Below are positions 1-8,747 of a stretch of 64,000 bases of DNA, piece by piece. The position numbers were made by a program, and so were the translations under genes. The DNA is from Clostridium frigidicarnis. GTDB taxonomy: Bacteria > Bacillota > Clostridia > Clostridiales > Clostridiaceae. The stretch is from positions 124,001 through 188,000 of the forward strand of contig NZ_FOKI01000003.1 in the NCBI RefSeq assembly GCF_900111985.1, written 5' to 3'. The notes beneath the pieces are model-generated. The model made no database searches. It worked only from the letters and a program-made list of their open reading frames with translations, and was not told the origin of the DNA. Each line of letters opens with the position of its first letter. The stretch's first letter is position 1.

Positions 1-1051
1 TCAATCTATGCAACTGGTTTTTTATAGCCTCTAAGTCAATATCATCAACTATAGCATCATCACTAAGATATCCTTCCTCATTCTGATATTCAATCATAAC
101 ATCTAAAATATAATCTGGAATAGCTACAGCGCCTTCTTTAACAAGATTATGTCCTTCAGTATCCTTTATATTATCATTAAATAAAATAGCTAATACTGAT
201 TCTGGTAAATCGCTATGAATTTCTATATCTTTATCACTAATTACTTTTATATATGAATTAGAGTCTAAGTTTCCTTCACTTTTATCTGGCCATTGAACAG
301 TATAATTGTTTATATTTTTTATCTCATCTAAATTCATATGTCTATTAAAAGATATATGTAATACTCCTCCATTATTTCTTATGAATCTTACAGCTGGTAA
401 GTCTTCATCAATGTTCATCCTTTTTTCTGTAGCTTGTATTTCATAGTTAAGATTTTTAATTAAATATTCCCCATTTTCTTTGAAGGTTGCTATATTCTTT
501 ATAGCTTCCTTTGATATTTCTCCTTGAATTAATGCTTCACTATAATGGCCTAAATTTCTAAGCTTGCCCACTTTTATAATTGCATCAGTTGCTGCTGAGT
601 ATCCTTTATCATAATCAAATACTAATTGACTTCCCCAACTAGCTAATTGACCTTTCAAATATTCGCTGTTTTCATTATCATCCATAGATGGAATGTCTTC
701 ATAAACTAAATCATTGTATAAAGACATATTTTTAGTTTTAGTAAATTCACTCATTTTATCTAGCATCCCAATAACTTCATCAGTGTATGCTTTTTCGCTA
801 TATTGTGATAATCTTCCAAGGATTTTACTAGCTTCATTAGGGTCTGATAATCTTTCTGCCGCATATTGTATTTGATGATAATTTGAGAATTTTGGATTTT
901 GCTCTAATTTAGAGAAATTTTCATTTATTATATTTCTAAGCTCTTGCTGAAAAGCTTCATCTGCCTTAGCTGTCATTGATGGAATTAATAATGTTGCCAT
1001 TATTGACCCACACATTATCAATGTTATTAATTTTTTTCTTGATTTTTTCAC
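1..1051 (-). CDS. S-layer-like secreted protein, N-terminal part (runs off the window)
   Basis: About 350 codons are present; the C-terminus lies beyond the left edge. It starts at GTG 1051, chosen because AAAGGAGGAG sits just upstream; this start is absent from a simple ATG scan. A signal peptide of about 30 residues ends near SMTAKA. The next ~190 residues match the N-terminal domain of the five other paralogs here (QYAAERL, a LASWG version of their RLDVWG motif, a YSAATDAIIKV stretch), followed by the start of an SbsA/Big_5-like Ig domain (ISFNRHMNLDE). It is a diverged member: the usual ATxEDL linker after the signal peptide is missing. Inferred role: exported cell-wall or S-layer protein. 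Family assignment comes from the paralogs; the function is inference. Confidence 0.75.
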   Translation of the reverse strand, partial: MKKSRKKLITLIMCGSIMATLLIPSMTAKADEAFQQELRNIINENFSKLEQNPKFSNYHQIQYAAERLSDPNEASKILGRLSQYSEKAYTDEVIGMLDKMSEFTKTKNMSLYNDLVYEDIPSMDDNENSEYLKGQLASWGSQLVFDYDKGYSAATDAIIKVGKLRNLGHYSEALIQGEISKEAIKNIATFKENGEYLIKNLNYEIQATEKRMNIDEDLPAVRFIRNNGGVLHISFNRHMNLDEIKNINNYTVQWPDKSEGNLDSNSYIKVISDKDIEIHSDLPESVLAILFNDNIKDTEGHNLVKEGAVAIPDYILDVMIEYQNEEGYLSDDAIVDDIDLEAIKNQLHRL

Positions 1052-1218
1052 ACTTTCTCCTCCTTTATGTATAAAGATATTTTAACATGAATACTTTCCA
1101 AATTATAGTTAAATGTTTATGTTTTTTTAATATTCGTATAATTGTCAACATGTTTTTCATTTCTTAATTTTTTATTTACATTAAATCTTTATTATATAGA
1201 ATTTATACATAATATTCA

Positions 1219-1254
1219 AGGGTATGAACTTAAAAAACATTAAATTCATACCCT
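1219..1254. terminator. Hairpin between convergent-spaced genes, possible terminator
   Basis: A perfect 10-bp inverted repeat (AGGGTATGAA / TTCATACCCT) with a 16-nt loop lies between the FUSC gene end and the partial S-layer-like gene. It could terminate the minus-strand FUSC gene. The following T-run is weak, so confidence is moderate. Nothing else is visible in 1052-1318. Confidence 0.5.
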
Positions 1255-1318
1255 CTTATAATACTTATTTATATAATTTTAATCCTATGTTTTTTACAAT
1301 TTAAAATTCCACTTAAAT

Positions 1319-3298
1319 TTAAGACATATCATCATCTGCCACAGAAGAATAAAGATCATAAACCGTATCCATACATTTTAATATATGGCTATTTATATAA
1401 AAACTATCGCTTATAATACCTTTTTTGTTTATTCTTGTTAAAGCTACATTATCAAAACTCACATTATTATTTATTAAATCTTGAGTATGCTGTAAAACGT
1501 AATTCATATTATTTATTACTTCTTCTATTTCCTTCTTATTTACTCTTCTGACACTTTCAATAGATAAAAGTGAATTAACATGATCAATTTCTGTTACAAG
1601 TCTATTATTTATCAATAAAAAATTATCAAAAAACTGAGAATCTCTATATAATGTGCCTGCCTTACTATGAATATCTATTTTTTCGCTGGATAAATATGAT
1701 TTTAAAAGAAGTTCTCTTATAAGATCTCCATTATACTTACCATTAATAGAATTAGATAACTCATTAACCATAAATTTATCTAACCTTATTAATTTATTCA
1801 TCATATTTATTACCTCTGTATCGTTCTTCATAGGAAAAATATATTTATTGGCTATTATAGCTATACATGCAGCTATAAATGTATATATAAATCTTAGTCC
1901 TAATACAGTATTATTATCCATAGATAGTGTACTTATAGCTAATGAATAACATGTTATGTATATAGACATAGCTCCATAATTAATTCTTGAATACATTAAA
2001 AATGTTGAAATAACTACTATTATAATATGTGAAATATCACTTTTAAATATATGAAATAAAACGAATGATAGCATCACGCCTATAAATGTACCTTTAAATC
2101 TTGCTGCTATTTTTTTTGTACTATCTTCATAAAATGGTAGTATCATAATATATATATTCATAGACAACCAATATCCTTTAGGAATATCAAGAATATCTGT
2201 TATTATAAAACTCAAAGACATGATTACTGATAACCTTAAAGCAAATCTTAACTTAAAAGAATCCCACCTTAAATGATCATTTAATCTTCCTAAAGGTCTT
2301 GATTCTTTAGGTATTTTCCACTCTTTAGATGTTTCTTTTTTATGGTGAGTATTCTCATTAGATACATTTTCAACGGTAGATATTAAATAATTTAATATGT
2401 AAATCATGTTAAGATTAAGCTCTTTATTATCTAATTCATTGTCAGATAAAAAATTAATTAAATCCTCTATACAATCTTTACTCTTATTATTTTTTAAGTT
2501 AAGAATAAAATCATTTAATAATGTTCTTAAATTTCTTAGATAGTTAATATTCTTATCTGTAAATAAAGCCTTATTATTTAAAAAATCTGTGGTTATATTA
2601 TTCATATGTTGAAACACAACTACAAAAGGAAAATAGGTCTTTCCTCCAACTGTTGTAAAATAAGCTCTTCTTCTACTTTCATATAAAACTGAATTTAAAC
2701 TTTTGTTTATAGAAAATAGTTCACGCTGTTTTTCTTCTACTTCATCATATCCATGATTTACAAGTAAATTTAATTGCAAGATTATATTTTCAAAACCTTT
2801 TTCTACTATATTATGTATTTTCAAATGAATGTTTTTAGGTGAAAATATTCTTAAAGCAATAAACACTACTATAAATGAATATGATATTGCAGCTAACCTT
2901 GTTCCAAGTTCATATATACTTACATTTATTGTCTGAAGAAATACAAATCCCATTACATAAGGAAAGTAATTTGTTGGTTTATACTCATCTGTTAGTAAAT
3001 AAACCAATAAAAATACAACTACTAAATTTACTATAACTGTTAACCAAAGATTTATGCCTGCTACAAATGATAGTACCCCTATTAGTATGTGAATAAAAAA
3101 TGCCTTTGTAGTATTTCTCTCTTTAAACATATCATTTCTAAGTCTTATAAATAAAACAGTCATATATGGTGCTATAAGTGCATTCTTTGCACCAAATAAT
3201 GCTTGATTTGAGAAAAACAATGTAAGAGATACTAATGCAGCTGGATATGCTCTTAAAAATTCCTCTTTAAACTTATTCCAATTTAATAATCCACTCAT
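1319..3298 (-). CDS. FUSC/aromatic-acid-exporter-like membrane protein
   Basis: A 659-residue integral membrane protein. Two blocks of hydrophobic helices (about residues 15-155 and 350-490) are separated by a cytoplasmic helical region, and a long soluble C-terminal tail follows. This two-block plan and the second-block sequence (KGYWLSMNIYIMILPFYED) fit the FUSC / YccS-like family, which is associated with efflux of small organic acids. The substrate cannot be told from sequence. The ATG start is supported by a GGGG-type site about 8 nt upstream. It is the last gene before a hairpin at 1219 and stands apart from the toxin-antitoxin pair by 88 bases. No partner membrane-fusion protein is adjacent, as is usual for Gram-positive members. 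Confidence 0.75.
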   Translation of the reverse strand: MSGLLNWNKFKEEFLRAYPAALVSLTLFFSNQALFGAKNALIAPYMTVLFIRLRNDMFKERNTTKAFFIHILIGVLSFVAGINLWLTVIVNLVVVFLLVYLLTDEYKPTNYFPYVMGFVFLQTINVSIYELGTRLAAISYSFIVVFIALRIFSPKNIHLKIHNIVEKGFENIILQLNLLVNHGYDEVEEKQRELFSINKSLNSVLYESRRRAYFTTVGGKTYFPFVVVFQHMNNITTDFLNNKALFTDKNINYLRNLRTLLNDFILNLKNNKSKDCIEDLINFLSDNELDNKELNLNMIYILNYLISTVENVSNENTHHKKETSKEWKIPKESRPLGRLNDHLRWDSFKLRFALRLSVIMSLSFIITDILDIPKGYWLSMNIYIMILPFYEDSTKKIAARFKGTFIGVMLSFVLFHIFKSDISHIIIVVISTFLMYSRINYGAMSIYITCYSLAISTLSMDNNTVLGLRFIYTFIAACIAIIANKYIFPMKNDTEVINMMNKLIRLDKFMVNELSNSINGKYNGDLIRELLLKSYLSSEKIDIHSKAGTLYRDSQFFDNFLLINNRLVTEIDHVNSLLSIESVRRVNKKEIEEVINNMNYVLQHTQDLINNNVSFDNVALTRINKKGIISDSFYINSHILKCMDTVYDLYSSVADDDMS

Positions 3299-3386
3299 GT
3301 TTTTTCCCCTTCGTTTCTTACCCTATAAAAACCAGAATAATGGAATAATTATCCTAGGCCCTATATCATCCTTGACTCTCTAATGC

Positions 3387-3803
3387 TTAAACTATAAGTT
3401 TTTTTACATATTTAATAAAACTCTTTATATCACCTAAGTTATTAACTATAATGTCATACACTATTCCTCTATCTAACTTTAAGTAATCATGTACCAATAT
3501 GTTTCTAAAACTGACCATGTTAGATAAATTATCCCTCAAGGTAGAATTAATAACTTTGTTTTCATAAAGTATTGTAAAAATTTCTCTATTAGTTTCAGGT
3601 TTTCTATATCCTTCATCTGATATTACATGATTTCCTATATCTATAACACATTCTATCGTTAATTGTAAAAACCTTTCACTTGAGCCATATATAAATGGAT
3701 CTTCAACATATCTATTCTTCGAATAATTTTTTACTCTATCCAAGAATTTTATATACTCATCTATTTTATCTAATCTTAATATTACAATTTCTCTTTTTAC
3801 CAT
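3387..3803 (-). CDS. hepT: HepT-like RNase toxin (DUF86 family)
   Basis: A 138-residue helical protein carrying the HEPN signature RX4HXY as R100-N-I-L-V-H105-D-Y107, the metal-independent RNase active site of HepT toxins. It starts 2 nt after the stop of the upstream nucleotidyltransferase, so the two are co-transcribed and probably translationally coupled. In the characterised MntA-HepT systems the antitoxin adds AMP to the Tyr of this motif and silences the RNase; Tyr107 is present, so the same control is possible. Length is normal for the family and no damage is visible. The pair sits next to the surface-protein array, where it could help stabilise the region; that is inference. Confidence 0.85.
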   Translation of the reverse strand: MVKREIVILRLDKIDEYIKFLDRVKNYSKNRYVEDPFIYGSSERFLQLTIECVIDIGNHVISDEGYRKPETNREIFTILYENKVINSTLRDNLSNMVSFRNILVHDYLKLDRGIVYDIIVNNLGDIKSFIKYVKKLIV

Positions 3804-3805
3804 AT

Positions 3806-4213
3806 TTAATTCTCCTTAATACTTTTTAGATACATTTCATCATAATAATCTGAATAAGGCTTAAAGTCCCAATACTCTCTTAATGCTAATGATTCAAAAT
3901 CAGCTCTACTGTTGTCATCAATAATAACTACTCCCTCTTGTACAACATTATACTTCATGATAGTTGATGCTTTATTTAGAGATACAACATCACAAGGCAT
4001 ATTAAATTTAAATTTAACCTCTTCTACAATTTCACCTCTTACAATTGCATCTTGTAAAGGATTAAACTTTTCATTAAACATAACTGCTATATCTATATCA
4101 CTCATATTATTTGCCTTATTTTTAGCTAATGATCCAAATATATATGCAAATTTTATATTATACTTTTCAAATTTTTCTTTTATAAAATTTCCTACCTCTA
4201 TAAGATTAACCAT
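3806..4213 (-). CDS. mntA: MntA-like nucleotidyltransferase antitoxin
   Basis: A 135-residue minimal nucleotidyltransferase. The family motif GSX10DXD is intact: G27-S28, then D39-I-D41. In studied MntA-HepT modules this enzyme AMPylates the HepT toxin with ATP. It is the first gene of the pair, as in those modules, and its stop lies 2 nt before the hepT start. A modest AAGGAA-like site precedes the ATG. An overlapping plus-strand reading frame is a shadow. The alternative, an aminoglycoside-type nucleotidyltransferase, is disfavoured by the small size and the hepT partner. Confidence 0.85.
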   Translation of the reverse strand: MVNLIEVGNFIKEKFEKYNIKFAYIFGSLAKNKANNMSDIDIAVMFNEKFNPLQDAIVRGEIVEEVKFKFNMPCDVVSLNKASTIMKYNVVQEGVVIIDDNSRADFESLALREYWDFKPYSDYYDEMYLKSIKEN

Positions 4214-4406
4214 AACATTATATTCCTTTCAATATTTATTCAATAAACGTTAACTCTCAACTACAGTTGACACTCTTAGCCAATTCACTCTATCTTGTCA
4301 CTTATATAAATATTTTACCACTAAACACTAATGGTATTCAAAACAATTGCTTTATTATATATGTAATTTACACAACTAATTTTTATTTATTATCTAATAT
4401 ATAAAA

Positions 4407-4430
4407 AGAACAGCCATTTCTGACTGCTCT
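4407..4430 (-). terminator. Terminator of the 891-residue S-layer-like gene
   Basis: A short hairpin with loop TGACT..CCATTTC-type sequence and, on the minus strand, a TCTTTTTA tail, about 75 nt after the stop. The loop core CCATTTCTGACT is shared with the terminators at 22148 and 26364 of two paralogous genes. One stem position is mismatched here. Confidence 0.7.
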
Positions 4431-4505
4431 ATTATTTTTAACTTTTCAATGTAATTTTACAAAATTTATTTTCAGTGCATGGAAAAAATTTATAAAATCT
4501 ATATG

Positions 4506-7181
4506 TTATTCGAAAAAGTTAAATACGTCTTTATTAACTTCTTTTCCTGATACTGTTGATTTACCAGTTTCTAATTCATTAACAAGGTTGGCACTTGTAT
4601 CAAATACATTAATGCCTGAAGGATTGTCTGTTTTATCATCTGTAACCCCTACTGTTATTGTCTTATTAACAGATACATCTTTAGCTAACTTAATAACTAT
4701 AGTATCTTGATTATCAGCATCTACAGCTATATTTTCTATGCTTATTTTATTTCCTGAAGAATCTTTAACTACAAAGTCGTCCTTTAAATCGTCAAGACTT
4801 GCATCATTACTAGTAACTTCTTCTGTGAATGTAACTCTTAATATCTTAGTAGTAGTATCTCCACTGTTTGACGTTATGAATTCAGTTTTGCTTACCTCTG
4901 GGTTTGTATCATCAAAGAATTCCACATCTTCTTTATACTCTTTGTCTGATCCAATAGTTACATATTCACCTTTGTCAGTTGTTAACTTCTTAGATAACTT
5001 AACACTTTTATTTCCTGTAACCTCAACTGTTCCTCTAGATAATGTTATTTCAACATCACTCTTATTTGTTGAACTTGTAAATGCTACAGTTGTTCCTGCA
5101 TACATTGAATCACTTAACTTTACTCCATCAACTGTATAATTTGAAAGATCTAAAGCAGAGCTAGTCATTTTAGTACCAAAATTAACAGTTATAACATTTT
5201 TATTAATATTTTCATCTGCTTCTACAGTTATTGCTCCATCTGCTAAAACATATTCTTCTGCTTCATCATTAGTGTAATTTATACTTGTAGATGTAGCTTC
5301 ATTTTTATTATCAGCTTTATCAAGAACTGTACCTTTTTCAAGTGTTATATTATAAGTTCCAGTTTCTAAAGTTTTTATACTATCATCTAATGAACTTTCT
5401 TTTAAAGTTATTTCTAATCTCTTACCATTAACTTCTGCAGTATTAACATATTCTCTAACACCATCTCTAACGATAGATATTTTACCTTCATTTACAGTTT
5501 TTAAATCTTTATCAAAATAAACAACTAAAGTTTTGTTATTCTCAACCCTGTTTAATGCTTCATTTACTTCTGGTGCTGTTTCATCCCTATTTAAAGTTGC
5601 TTTTGATGTAACATCATCTCCAAATACATCATTAGTTCCTGTATAGTCTTTTACCTTAACACTAAGTTGTACACTATTTTCGTCATCCTCATAAAGCGCA
5701 TTTCCATCATCATCACTAACCTCAAATGTAAATTCATTGTTCTTAGGGTTTGACTCTACTAACTCTACATTTTCAAACTTATGATTTCCTTTTTTAACTT
5801 CAAGGTTATCTTTATCAAAATTTTTAACTTCTGTGTTAAATTTAACTATAAATCTATTTTGTGAATCTTCCTCTATTGAAGTAACAACTGGTTTTTCATT
5901 GTCTTCAGTTGCAGTATATTTAGTTGTTAAAATATCAGCAGTATTGTCTGAGTAGTCTGTAGCTCCTGATATTTTAACTGTATGATCTCCATACTCTTGT
6001 GCTTTATCATATCCACTTAAGCTTACTGTTAATTCGTATTCTCCAGCATCTTCTGAGAAAGCATTAGTAGTATCATAAGATATAGTTGTATTATCTATTT
6101 TTACTGTTGGAAGAGATTCTCTATTTAGTGGTTCATCAAAAGTAAATTTAACTGTTGATCCAGTATACTCAGTATTAACTAAAGATGGAGCAGTGTTATC
6201 GTTAAATATTGCAAAACTCCCACTATAAGTTTCAAGTTTCTTGCCGTCAACACCAATTATATCTTTAGCTTCTACTTTATAGCTTTGTCCATTTTCTAAT
6301 TTTGTATAATTCTCATCATTATCACTTATTTGTAAAATTACAGTTTTATTATCATCTTGAAGACTTGATGCAAAACTAGTTACCTTATTTCCAGTTGCAT
6401 CTCCACCTACATATATCTTGTAATTATTTTGTGCTTCTGCTGAATCTTCATCAACTTCTCTATTAAATACAACTTTAATTTCTTTAGCATTTATAGCTTC
6501 TGCTGAAACAACTTTTAAATTAGCTTTTTCTACTAATATGTCTTCTTCTATTTTAAGCTTTCCTTCTAAGTAAGCTCCATTTACTTCGTAAGTTTCAATT
6601 GCTTTTATAGCAGCTTTCGCAACTACAACTTGATTTTCAGCTTTATCATATTCTCCATCATCTATTAAATTAGCAACTTCTAATATAGCGTCTGTTGCTT
6701 TCACATAATTAGGATCAACTTCAAATACTACAGCTTTACCCCAAACGTCTAATCTACTCATTAAATAATTAGCATTTTCTGCATCTTTCATAGATGGAAT
6801 ATCCTTATTTACTAATTCATCATAACTAGCCATGGATTTACTTGTTGCAAATCCATCCATTTTATCAAGTATAGTTTTTACTTCTTCAGTAAATACTGTA
6901 TCAGCATATTTAGCTATATTAGCTAAAGCTTCTTGAGAAGCATCCTCATCATATTGAGCTAATCTTTCTGCAGCATATTGTACTCTGTGATAGTTAGCGA
7001 ATATTGTATTATCCTCTAACTTAGCTGTGTACTCTGATATTACATTTTTTAAATCCTCTGCTGTTGCACTTTGTTCATCATCTACCACTGTAGCCATAGC
7101 TGTAACTGATGGTGCAACTATTCCGACTACTGAACTTGCAGCTAAAACTGCACCTATAAACTTCTTTTGTATATTCTTCAT
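4506..7181 (-). CDS. S-layer-like protein with SbsA-type Ig domains
   Basis: 891 residues. A signal peptide (cut likely after AMA30) is followed by a helical domain, about 31-215, with the motifs shared by all paralogs here: QYAAERLAQYD, SRLDVWGKAVVFEVDPNY, ATDAILEV. From ~217 come repeated Ig-like domains of the SbsA/Big_5 type (AINAKEIKVVFNREVDEDSA). The protein is acidic and Lys-rich, with no Cys, SLH, CWB2 or LPXTG seen. Likely an exported surface-layer or wall-associated protein; the shared N-terminal domain is the best anchor candidate (inference). Start: ATG with AGGAGG about 8 nt upstream. It has its own terminator at 4407 and a conserved leader palindrome at 7211. It is most like the 1091-residue paralog at 26452, with which it shares the opening AVLAASSV.GIVAPSVTAMA. 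Confidence 0.85.
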   Translation of the reverse strand: MKNIQKKFIGAVLAASSVVGIVAPSVTAMATVVDDEQSATAEDLKNVISEYTAKLEDNTIFANYHRVQYAAERLAQYDEDASQEALANIAKYADTVFTEEVKTILDKMDGFATSKSMASYDELVNKDIPSMKDAENANYLMSRLDVWGKAVVFEVDPNYVKATDAILEVANLIDDGEYDKAENQVVVAKAAIKAIETYEVNGAYLEGKLKIEEDILVEKANLKVVSAEAINAKEIKVVFNREVDEDSAEAQNNYKIYVGGDATGNKVTSFASSLQDDNKTVILQISDNDENYTKLENGQSYKVEAKDIIGVDGKKLETYSGSFAIFNDNTAPSLVNTEYTGSTVKFTFDEPLNRESLPTVKIDNTTISYDTTNAFSEDAGEYELTVSLSGYDKAQEYGDHTVKISGATDYSDNTADILTTKYTATEDNEKPVVTSIEEDSQNRFIVKFNTEVKNFDKDNLEVKKGNHKFENVELVESNPKNNEFTFEVSDDDGNALYEDDENSVQLSVKVKDYTGTNDVFGDDVTSKATLNRDETAPEVNEALNRVENNKTLVVYFDKDLKTVNEGKISIVRDGVREYVNTAEVNGKRLEITLKESSLDDSIKTLETGTYNITLEKGTVLDKADNKNEATSTSINYTNDEAEEYVLADGAITVEADENINKNVITVNFGTKMTSSALDLSNYTVDGVKLSDSMYAGTTVAFTSSTNKSDVEITLSRGTVEVTGNKSVKLSKKLTTDKGEYVTIGSDKEYKEDVEFFDDTNPEVSKTEFITSNSGDTTTKILRVTFTEEVTSNDASLDDLKDDFVVKDSSGNKISIENIAVDADNQDTIVIKLAKDVSVNKTITVGVTDDKTDNPSGINVFDTSANLVNELETGKSTVSGKEVNKDVFNFFE

Positions 7182-7210
7182 AATAATTTCCTCCTAATAA
7201 ATAAAATCTG

Positions 7211-7224
7211 TATTTTTAAAAATA
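7211..7224 (-). promoter_or_regulatory. Conserved leader palindrome TATTTTTAAAAATA
   Basis: A perfect palindrome about 30 nt upstream of the start codon. Near-identical copies sit in the same place before three other S-layer-like genes (18541, 25981, 29756). It may be an operator, a promoter UP-like tract or a 5'-UTR stabiliser. The role is inferred from conservation alone. Confidence 0.45.
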
Positions 7225-7326
7225 TATTTCTCGTGTTGCTATTTATATTAAATTAGTTTCCTGTACGTTTCCTGTATAGAAAGTTTTATATAGAACAAAT
7301 CCTCATTGAAGAGGTGTTACAGATGG

Positions 7327-7357
7327 TTGCGACCTGATAAATATACTATGATATAAT
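7327..7357 (+). promoter_or_regulatory. Extended -10 promoter of the acyltransferase gene
   Basis: TGATATAAT (7349-7357) is an extended -10 element, and TTGCGA at 7327 a weak -35 with a 19-bp spacer. Transcription would begin near 7364, after the first in-frame ATG at 7359, which supports translation from ATG 7395. Confidence 0.55.
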
Positions 7358-7394
7358 TATGCTAAAGCTTATTTTAAACAAGGAGAAAATTAAG

Positions 7395-8465
7395 ATGAGA
7401 AACAAAGAAATGACTGTATTTAAAGCCTTAGGAATAATGGCTGTTGTTATGGGGCATAGCGGATATAGTGTATCAAAGACCTTTCCCCCATATTCATTTC
7501 ATATGGCACTTTTCATATTTGCCTCTGGATATTTTTATAAAGATGAGTATGAGGAAAATTTAAAATTATTCTTTAAAAAGAGATTTAAATCAATTATAGT
7601 TCCATACTTTTTATATAATTTATTTTTTGCAGTAGTAACTTATTTAATATTTATAAAATATAATTTAAGTCTTGGAACGCCTCCAGATTTTAATAATATG
7701 ATCCTCACATTAAAAAACTTTTTTGTTCAGCCTTTTATAGATGGACATCAATACTTTTTATATCTATCTGCATGGTTTATGATTTACTTGTTTACTGTAC
7801 AAATTGCTTTTATATTATTTTATAAATCTTTAAAGAAACTTACATTGAATAAATATATTCATCTTATTATTTTTACATTAATTGCAATAATAAGTACTTA
7901 TACTTCAATAAATTTTAGAAATATGTTTACCGGAACTACATTAATAATTGTTCAAATAACTCTTAGATTAATGTTTGGATTATTCTTTTTCTATTTTGGG
8001 TTATTTTATAAAACAACACTTGAAAATAAAAATATATTTAGAACAAGCATCCTTATATTAATTATAATAATTCAGTTAAGATTAATAAAATTTTGGGATA
8101 TTAACTATACTCTTGTATTTATGGATTTTAAGGGACATGTTCTATTACCACTTATAACAAGTCTCACTGGAATATATGTTTATATGTTTTTAGCAAAAGC
8201 ACTATGTACGGTTCTCCCTAATAAAGATATTCTTTATAATATAGGAGACAATACTCTTCATATAATGAGTAATCATCTTTTTGTGTTTTTTATTTTAAAT
8301 ATTTTTATAGTTAAAATATATAACGTAGATATAATAAATCTTAATGATGTAAGTTATAAGTTTAATATAGATTCTTTTTGGCCCCTATACTTTTTCTGTG
8401 GAATTTTAATCCCAACTTATATACCGGTTATATTTAAAAAAGTGGCTAAACCACTTTATAATTGA
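7395..8465 (+). CDS. Acyltransferase family 3 membrane protein
   Basis: A 356-residue protein with about ten hydrophobic helices. The N-terminal signature of acyltransferase-3 / NolL-OafA-like O-acetyltransferases is clear: RNKEMTVFKALGIMAVVMGH with the conserved His, then FHMALFIFASGYFY. Such proteins move acetyl groups across the membrane onto cell-envelope glycans. I start at ATG 7395 because AAGGAG lies 9 nt upstream, whereas ATG 7359 overlaps the promoter. It lies beside a MBOAT/SGNH pair in the same direction, so the three may modify the same surface polymer. The last seven residues (VAKPLYN) and the TGA stop are read from the left end of a dispersed repeat, so the native C-terminus has probably been replaced. 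Confidence 0.8.
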   Translation: MRNKEMTVFKALGIMAVVMGHSGYSVSKTFPPYSFHMALFIFASGYFYKDEYEENLKLFFKKRFKSIIVPYFLYNLFFAVVTYLIFIKYNLSLGTPPDFNNMILTLKNFFVQPFIDGHQYFLYLSAWFMIYLFTVQIAFILFYKSLKKLTLNKYIHLIIFTLIAIISTYTSINFRNMFTGTTLIIVQITLRLMFGLFFFYFGLFYKTTLENKNIFRTSILILIIIIQLRLIKFWDINYTLVFMDFKGHVLLPLITSLTGIYVYMFLAKALCTVLPNKDILYNIGDNTLHIMSNHLFVFFILNIFIVKIYNVDIINLNDVSYKFNIDSFWPLYFFCGILIPTYIPVIFKKVAKPLYN

Positions 8466-8605
8466 GAATTGACAGTTGAAAATTGACAGTTGTTGTTGAA
8501 AATCACAGATTTTCTTTAATAAGATTTTTTTATTTTAGAAATCTTTCTATGAAAATTTCTTCATTCATTGTCAATTGTAAATTATCAATTCTCAATTCTC
8601 AATTC
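8442..8605 (+). repeat. Type-B dispersed repeat (TTGA-heptamer element), copy overlapping a stop codon
   Basis: It begins with the small hairpin GTGGCTAAACCAC, then TTATAATTGAGAATTGAC-type heptamers, the core GTTGAAAATCACAGATTTTC, and ends with the complementary CAATTCTCAATTC. The left end lies inside the acyltransferase coding sequence. At least ten more readable copies occur in this window. Confidence 0.8.
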
Positions 8606-8648
8606 AAAAACTATCATATATGATATAATTTCTATATTAATTTGTTTA

Positions 8649-8730
8649 AGGCGCATTTTAGAAAAATACCAAGTCAGTATGCTAGTCTATTTCATGTGAT
8701 CTTTGACTTGTTATTTTCTTTCATATGCCT
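8649..8730. repeat. Type-A palindromic repeat (AGGCACA element), long form
   Basis: Ends AGGCGCAT / ATATGCCT enclose CAAGTCAGTATGCTAG and a GACTTGTTATTTTC arm. It sits a few bases upstream of the ribosome site of the MBOAT gene. Related copies lie at 31720, 38748, 48201 and 57041, with half copies at 42668, 44373, 60830 and 63537. Confidence 0.75.
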
Positions 8731-8747
8731 AATAAAAGGAGATAAAA

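Noticed and set aside
7359-7394. Upstream ATG 7359 as start of the acyltransferase
   Set aside because: It directly follows the -10 box and has no ribosome site; ATG 7395 has AAGGAG.
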